Assembly: GCA_025716855.1 (NCBI GenBank) | Contig: JAIXMQ010000019.1 | Span: 458,670 to 522,669 of the forward strand | Length of the DNA stretch: 64,000 nucleotides | Origin: Pilaira anomala | Taxonomy: Eukaryota; Mucoromycota; Mucoromycetes; Mucorales; Mucoraceae | Direction of reading: 5' to 3' | In this document: one piece after another, positions 58,388 to 64,000 of the stretch | How the letters are laid out: each line of letters begins with the position of its first letter | How positions within the stretch are numbered: the stretch's first letter is position 1 | Made by a program: the position numbers and the translations under genes | Notes under the pieces: generated by a model | Databases searched by the model: none | Told to the model about the DNA's origin: nothing | Seen by the model: only the letters and a program-made list of their open reading frames with translations

Positions 58388-59716
58388 CTATCTGGCTCGA
58401 ACGGAGGAAGAAGTTAAATGTCCAATTGGGAGAAGAGTGAATCTATTTGCCTGGGCAGCTAAAGGTAATACATTATGATGACCTTGTCGTTGATTTGACA
58501 TAGCCTTACGGGCTCTACAAAAAAAAATCAATTAAAATAAGCGTATGTAAGATTTATATACTTTTTTAACTTTTTTTTTTTTTTACCTTTCATATGTCTC
58601 ATTTGAAGCGCTAGTTATTACACCAAGTATTAATGACTGTTTAATATAAAACTTGTGAACGCTTGGTTTTAAATAAGGTTCATAACTACTCCAATTAATT
58701 GGATCAATCTATAAAAACATGTTATTATCAGGAGAAACAAATATCAAAATAGGATGTATTTTACCTTATCTTGAAGCGTTTCAAGTATTTTTTGGTCAAT
58801 GGAAGATTTTTTATCATCTTGAAATACAGTAATCAAAAATATGTAGTCAAACATTAATTGCAAAGCTCCATTTTCAGATATATTCGTAGCTTCAGTATCT
58901 AATAAAAAGTTACGGAATACATTATTTACAATACCACGCAGTTGCTGTCTCAATTCATCCATAATTGGCTAAATAAAACAATAACGTTATAAAAAAATCG
59001 TTATTATTTTTTTAAAAAAATAGATATTAATATACCTGATCTAGCATTGTACTATTGATATGTTGTATTTCTTCACAGATGTAAAACAGGCTTTTTACAA
59101 CGTCATTTGTAGACTGTATGGGTAACTTGATGTCCTCTTCTATATCTATTTTTGAAATAAATAAGACTACGAGCAATTGAAATATTCTAAAATACTTACT
59201 CTCCCAAACAGATATAGCGGCACATCTATCATTCCATTTGGTATTAGTTAGCATAAACCTCAATTTTTGTGCAAACTCGTCTTTTAACCAGTGGATCCAT
59301 AAAGTATGTGCTTGGTGATAGACGTTCATTAACTCCTTCAGAATTACGGGGTATTAACATCTAACATGTATTAAATTATTAAATTCAACAATATTTCAAA
59401 ATTACAAAGCTTACCTTTATTAATGCTACTATGTAATTCAAAAGCTGATGTTGTGTTTGCAGTCAATAACAATGCCTTGGGTAATTCTTTCGATAGGTTT
59501 GCGATATTTCTTGCAAGTCTACCTAAGAATATAGACGGCTCATATTCTAAAAGAGAGTTCAACATTTATGTAAAACTTGTTATTATCATATACCTACTAC
59601 TTTTATCTTCATTCAGTTCTCCAACTTTTTCAATGAGAGTCTTTATATTCGCAATATATTTTTGTATTGAAAGGAAACATTTTCTTGGAAATATGTTTTG
59701 ATCATAGCTGAATCAC

Positions 59717-59761
<45 letters not shown>

Positions 59762-61698
59762 TTAATAACCTTCTTGTACGAATTCACTTGAAAACTTAGT
59801 AATTACCTTTTGATGTGAAAGCCTTCATGGCCGAAATCATCTAGGTGTGTTTGTACATCTTTTCTGATATCTGATAAATAAGAATCAAATACTTTTTGAC
59901 ATTTATAAAGAAATTCAGTTCTATCGTTCGCAGTTTCCATCAACGACTTTTTAAAAACTTGAATTGTTTCTGAAGAAGAAAAGCTTGGTAAGACAAAAGT
60001 GCTTTGATGCTTTGAATTCGCACCAGACCATATATTTACAGTAAGAGGAAAGTTGTTTTTGAGTTGTTGTGATTTCAACAAATCATTGACAAATGGCCAG
60101 ACAACAGATTCGGGTTGACTCGATAACTTTTCCAACGAATTATCTATCATTAATTTAAATCGATCGTTAAAGGCATCACGGAATAAATTGTCCCACATAG
60201 AGTAAGGCTTATCGAGTAAGGTTTGTACCATTGTTTGCCAGTCCGTTTTCTTTTTATTTTCCGTCTCGTCTAATTTTTTCCAGAGCTTGGATCGAACCTG
60301 TATTAATTCAGCTTGATTTTGAATCGATGCAAGAGTTCCAGGAACTTTTTCCTTAAGCATTTGTTGAACTTGAATAAGCCATGATAGTATCAAATTTGAA
60401 CGTTTTCTGAAGTCAAAGTAGGTGTAGGTTGAAGTTCGGGTAAGTATTCTTGAATTGACTCTGGCAAATAACGAACAATTAAATGAACATTAGAGCTAGG
60501 TGAGAAAAGTCGTGTAATCGCAGGTTGACTTGGTGTTTCGTTCCCATGACTTAACTTTGAGGGTATTAAAAATGTCTTTTGAAACGAAGTAATATAAAAT
60601 TCTAAGAGGGTTGAATTATACTTCTCTTTTGAAAAGAAGATATCAAATGTTTGTTGTAGTGTATGTTTGATAATCGAAATAACTTCCATTAATTGATGTA
60701 AAACACGGCTATTGCTAGTATCATTAGTTTCAGAAAAATTAGTAATGGCATCGCCTATAACATTCGATCTCATTTCCAGGAATCTTTCGATAGAATCTTT
60801 GTATGATAATTGTTCCAGTAACATCAGTCCAACTAAAACTTCAGCTATATACTAATAAATTTATAAATATCCAAGACTTTTACAGAAAAAAAAAAACTTT
60901 ATTACCTCTGAGCTTTGCTCGGAAACACTCAAGTAATGCATTGATTTTTGAACTATTTGTGGTCCAAAAACACTGACAGCATCCCATTGTCTTTGAATGA
61001 GAGGAAAGGCCACTTCTATATCAATAGATGATTTTGGCTTTTCATTTTCAAGATATTCGTATACTTGCTTAGCCAATATGTACAATCGACTTGCATGAAG
61101 ATACCGATGATTTTCCAATGCATGCCATATTTGCTCAGGTACATCTGCTAACGCTTTAACCAGAGCAGCTATAGTGTAAACATATTTACGCTTCGTATCT
61201 ATACGAACTAGAATAAATAAAACGTATTACTAAGGCTTCTAAAAGGTAGATATTGTTTTTGCTTTACATTGTTCAACTTTTTCGTCCCGCTGTTGAGTCA
61301 TGTTTTTGGCATTGCGTTTGATACTCTCTACATCACACGAAAGTTGCATTCGCTCAAAGTTGCTTTGAACCGCTTGAACGTTTTTGCTCATTGTTATAAT
61401 GGCATCTGCAGCTGAAATCAAGTCCAAATATTGATCGCTAAAAGATGCTGTCAATGTCAAGTTAAATTGTTTTCGTTTATGTTGTATTTACCCAACCATG
61501 GCACGCAACTCCCTTTTTTTGGTTTCAATATCGGCTCTATTTTGTATGCTTTTATTTTAGTACACCAATGACAAGAAGGGACAAAGTGGGAGCTATGTAT
61601 TTACCGTTTTTTTGTTCGAACGAACGAACATCAGGCACACTGGATTCAGTAAGGTAGATATCAGGCCCGTTTTCTAGTTCAGGCTTTTTTATAGACAT
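58388..61698 (-). CDS. cog1: Conserved oligomeric Golgi complex subunit 1 (possible frameshifts)
   Basis: A tethering-complex subunit for retrograde traffic within the Golgi. About 12 exons, the first at 61698-61605, 61534-61492, 61437-61268, 61207-60906 and from 60851. Family marks: KKRELRAMVGDQYLDLISAADAI, TIAALVKALADVPEQIWHAL, HLHASRLYIL-type RYLHASRLYILAKQVYEYLE, IAEVLVGLMLLEQLSYKDSIERFL, YLPESIQEYLPELQP, KPYSMWDNLFRDAFNDR, IFLGRLARNIANLSKELPKALLL, IDPINWSSYEPYLKPSVHKFY and NRFTLLPIG near the end. Two junctions do not resolve. At 60392-60394 the frame breaks in a 3-T run, with no usable intron. The exon ending at 59410 (phase 1) meets an exon starting near 59342 (phase 0). This may be sequencing error, missed splicing or decay. 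Confidence 0.85.
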
Positions 61699-61876
61699 GG
61701 TTAGACGAAAGAGATACTTCCATTTACAGAATGTTCAAGCAAAAGTAACTGTTCTTATACAGTCACAATCAACTTCCAATTTTGACACAAAAATAAGAAT
61801 AACCCTGTGGTCACACTTGAACAGTTTTTTTTTTTTTTTTTTTTATGTGAACTAGTCCTTTTTACATAACTCTATC
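61699..61876. promoter_or_regulatory. Divergent promoter COG1 / ING
   Basis: 178 bp separate the COG1 start (minus) from the ING start (plus), so both core promoters must lie here. Contains a 21-nt T-run (about 61824-61844). No TATA consensus recognised. Confidence 0.55.
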
Positions 61877-62933
61877 ATGACTTCCGTAGCTGACATTTTT
61901 GAAGATTACGTAGAGAGTAAGAGTCTTTACTATCGAGAAAGGAATGTGAAAAAAATACTGACTACATTCATTCTTTGAAAAAAAAAAAAAAGGTTTACAG
62001 AACTTGCCTTCAGAAATCGATCAGAACATGCACGAATTGCGAAGCATGGACGAAGAATTTCAACGTATTGTGTACATAGTGATCTTAGAATATTTACTTT
62101 TAGAATGAAGAGATAATGACACTAAAATTATGATATAGGATTCAGAGAGATTTATACCAAACATAGGCGTTCCTATACAAGACACTGTAGAGCGTCTAAT
62201 AACAACAACGCGACTTCAGGAACGAATTCCACACCGCCTTCGATTAACCTTGCAGCTTCAAGGATTCAATTAGAAAAAGATTATAAATTAGCTTTACAGA
62301 AGCAAGACCAAAAAATCGACTTGACTAAAAGAATGTACGATTTGGTATCTCGCCATATTGAACGTATCGATTCTCAAATGGCAAAGACCGATATTGGTGA
62401 TGTGGATTGGATGGGTCAACAAACAAGTAGAATAGGGAACCGTATAGAAGATGCTAGCTGGAAATTAGATGGGGCTTTCGTAAAAGACCTTCACCTCATG
62501 GTGCATTATCAGTTAGAAAAAGGTAACCATTGATTACCAATTTTTTTTTTTTTCCAAGTATTGTTAACCATAGAAACTTTTTTTTTCAGCAGAACACTTC
62601 ATTCCACAAGACCAAATCCTGCTATAGGACATAATGGGGCTCTTTCAGAAATAGGAATTGATCCAAATGAACCCAAGTACTGTTATTGTAATCAAGTATC
62701 GTTTGGTGATATGGTTGCTTGTGATGGTGAGAATGTAAGTACACATACATATTTTTTTGATAATAATTAATTTTTATTAATATATTTGGCTTGTCTAGTG
62801 TGAAAAAGAATGGTTTCATTATGCTTGTGTTGGCTTAGCTGAACCACCTGTTGGCAAATGGTACTGCGACGATTGTGCAGCCGAAGAAGGATACCGAAAG
62901 AAATTAAAACGTTTTACAGATGAAATGTTTTAA
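61877..62933 (+). CDS. ING-family PHD-finger chromatin protein
   Basis: ING proteins (yeast Yng1, Yng2, Pho23) bring histone acetyltransferase or deacetylase complexes to H3K4me3. Exons: 61877-61916, 61993-62064, 62139-62522, one ending at 62734, and 62799-62933. The N-terminal ING domain reads [32 protein letters not shown] then [11 protein letters not shown]; a coiled helix follows ([17 protein letters not shown]). The C-terminal PHD has all ligands: YCYC, MVACD, EN/C, WFHYAC, WYCDDC. The start of the fourth exon is uncertain: an acceptor at about 62650 (CTTTCAG) keeps phase with the GTAACC donor. The acceptor at 62589 would need a different donor and would add a short linker. Which ING paralogue is unclear. 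Confidence 0.88.
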
Positions 62934-63189
62934 ATAAAAACAAAATTATCTCTTTACAATTTAATCTATTTTCTACACTAGAAAATTTTAGCTTTACCTA
63001 GAAATAATTGTAATATATCTGCTCACATTATTAAAGGTTTCTTTAATTGGTATATCTTTGATTTATTTATTTTTCGATGTGAATTGAAAAAACTATTGGG
63101 TATACAATAAAAGAATAAACGAACGAATCCTCTTTTTTAAAAGCATGCTTCATACGCATGTATGTTCGCATATTGTTATTCTTTTTTTT

Positions 63190-63221
<32 letters not shown>

Positions 63222-64000
63222 TGCTAGTATATAAATACAATTTTATTCCGGGATTACAATTTTTTTAAAAGCTTTTCTTCTTGTAGTAGATACGCAAGTC
63301 TATTTAATAAAACACTCTATAATCTTTCGACTTTTTGTTTTTTACATTAAAAAAAAAAAAGGAACTTTACTCTGTCACTAAACGTAGAATACGGGCCGTG
63401 CTTTATATAAAAAAAAAAAACAAAAAAAAAATGGCCCATTTAAAATGGCGCTTTTTTTTTATGATTTTCTTATTAAGGCTTGACTAAAAAGTTTTAGTTG
63501 ATTTGAGTCACATTGGCTCTTGGCAAGTAGAAAATCAAAGAGGGTTGTACCTATTTTTCTTGTGTATCCAAATATAAAAGTCATCTTGTGTTTCGTCATT
63601 TCTCGTTTTCTCTTTCTCTTCTCTCAAATGATTTCAAATGTACAACAAGAGAGATTTTGTTCTGAGAACGTGAGAAGATTGGCTGTTCCACCGCCCACAT
63701 AATTTGTGTTTGACTTTTTTTTCTAATGCGTATTGTTGTATAAAACTTTTGTGTTCGTATTCCAAGAAAGTTACCTTTTTCGCTTTGTGCTGAAAAGAAA
63801 ATTGGTTCTTGTAAATTTCAACTTTAGACCTATTTAGGAAAAAGAAAGAGCAGCGTTTTATGTTATTGACATGAACCACATGAGCGCGTGTGCATGTGTG
63901 TGTGTGTTGTGTGTGTGGTGTACAATTGTGAATATGTTGTGTAATTTTTTTTATTACTAAACAAAATTTAATTATGTAAAAAAAAAAAAAAAAAAAAAAA
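62934..64000. other. Intergenic at the window end
   Basis: AT-rich with A-runs (63190-63225, 63981-64000) and a TG-rich run at 63889-63920. A TC-rich leader at 63600-63626 precedes a 24-codon frame (MISNVQQERFCSENVRRL...), too short and unsupported to call. Nothing else seen. Confidence 0.45.

Overview
The window looks like nuclear DNA of an early-diverging filamentous fungus, most likely Mucorales (Mucoromycota). It is AT-rich with very long A/T homopolymers. Genes carry many short GT-AG introns with T-rich 3' ends, and the proteins recognised (class V myosin, SUN, GT62 mannosyltransferase, PEX16, Ups2/PRELI, COG1, ING-PHD) are fungal housekeeping types. Gene models were assembled by hand from translated exons, splice sites and reading phase. 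Names rest on remembered family signatures, not on a search.

Layout: 0.6-4.4 kb exportin-T (-). 5.6-7.3 kb a 1.7-kb imperfect hairpin repeat. 8.9-12.55 kb a class V myosin without a cargo tail (+). 12.8-14.6 kb a WW-domain, SPYGAPP-repeat protein (+). 16.6-17.5 kb an unrecognised coiled-coil protein (-). 20.3-22.0 kb two paralogous small secreted proline-rich proteins (-), with a third at 34.2 kb (+). 18.8-24.1 kb also holds coding relics. 24.9-26.9 kb a SUN-domain protein (+). 27.0-28.9 kb a SAM methyltransferase (-). 29.0-30.1 kb a GT62 mannosyltransferase (-). 30.2-31.7 kb PEX16 (-). 32.0-32.6 kb Ups2-like (-). 58.4-61.7 kb COG1 (-), divergent from an ING-family PHD protein at 61.9-62.9 kb (+).

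The striking part is 35,196-56,890, one huge interrupted inverted repeat. Two arms of about 5.2 kb (35,196-40,400 and 45,840-56,890) flank a 5.4-kb AT-rich spacer containing gene relics and diverged duplications. A full-length two-ORF LINE (47,372-53,068) sits in the right arm with a 15-bp target-site duplication. The empty target site survives in the left arm (38,841-38,855), so the insertion is younger than the palindrome. The arms carry ~180-bp satellite units with a palindromic core, degenerate minisatellites and matching CAAGAAAA arrays. Inverted repeats around an AT-rich core with an outward-facing LINE resemble a Mucoralean centromere; I offer that as a testable hypothesis, not a conclusion.

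No tRNA, rRNA or CRISPR array could be supported.
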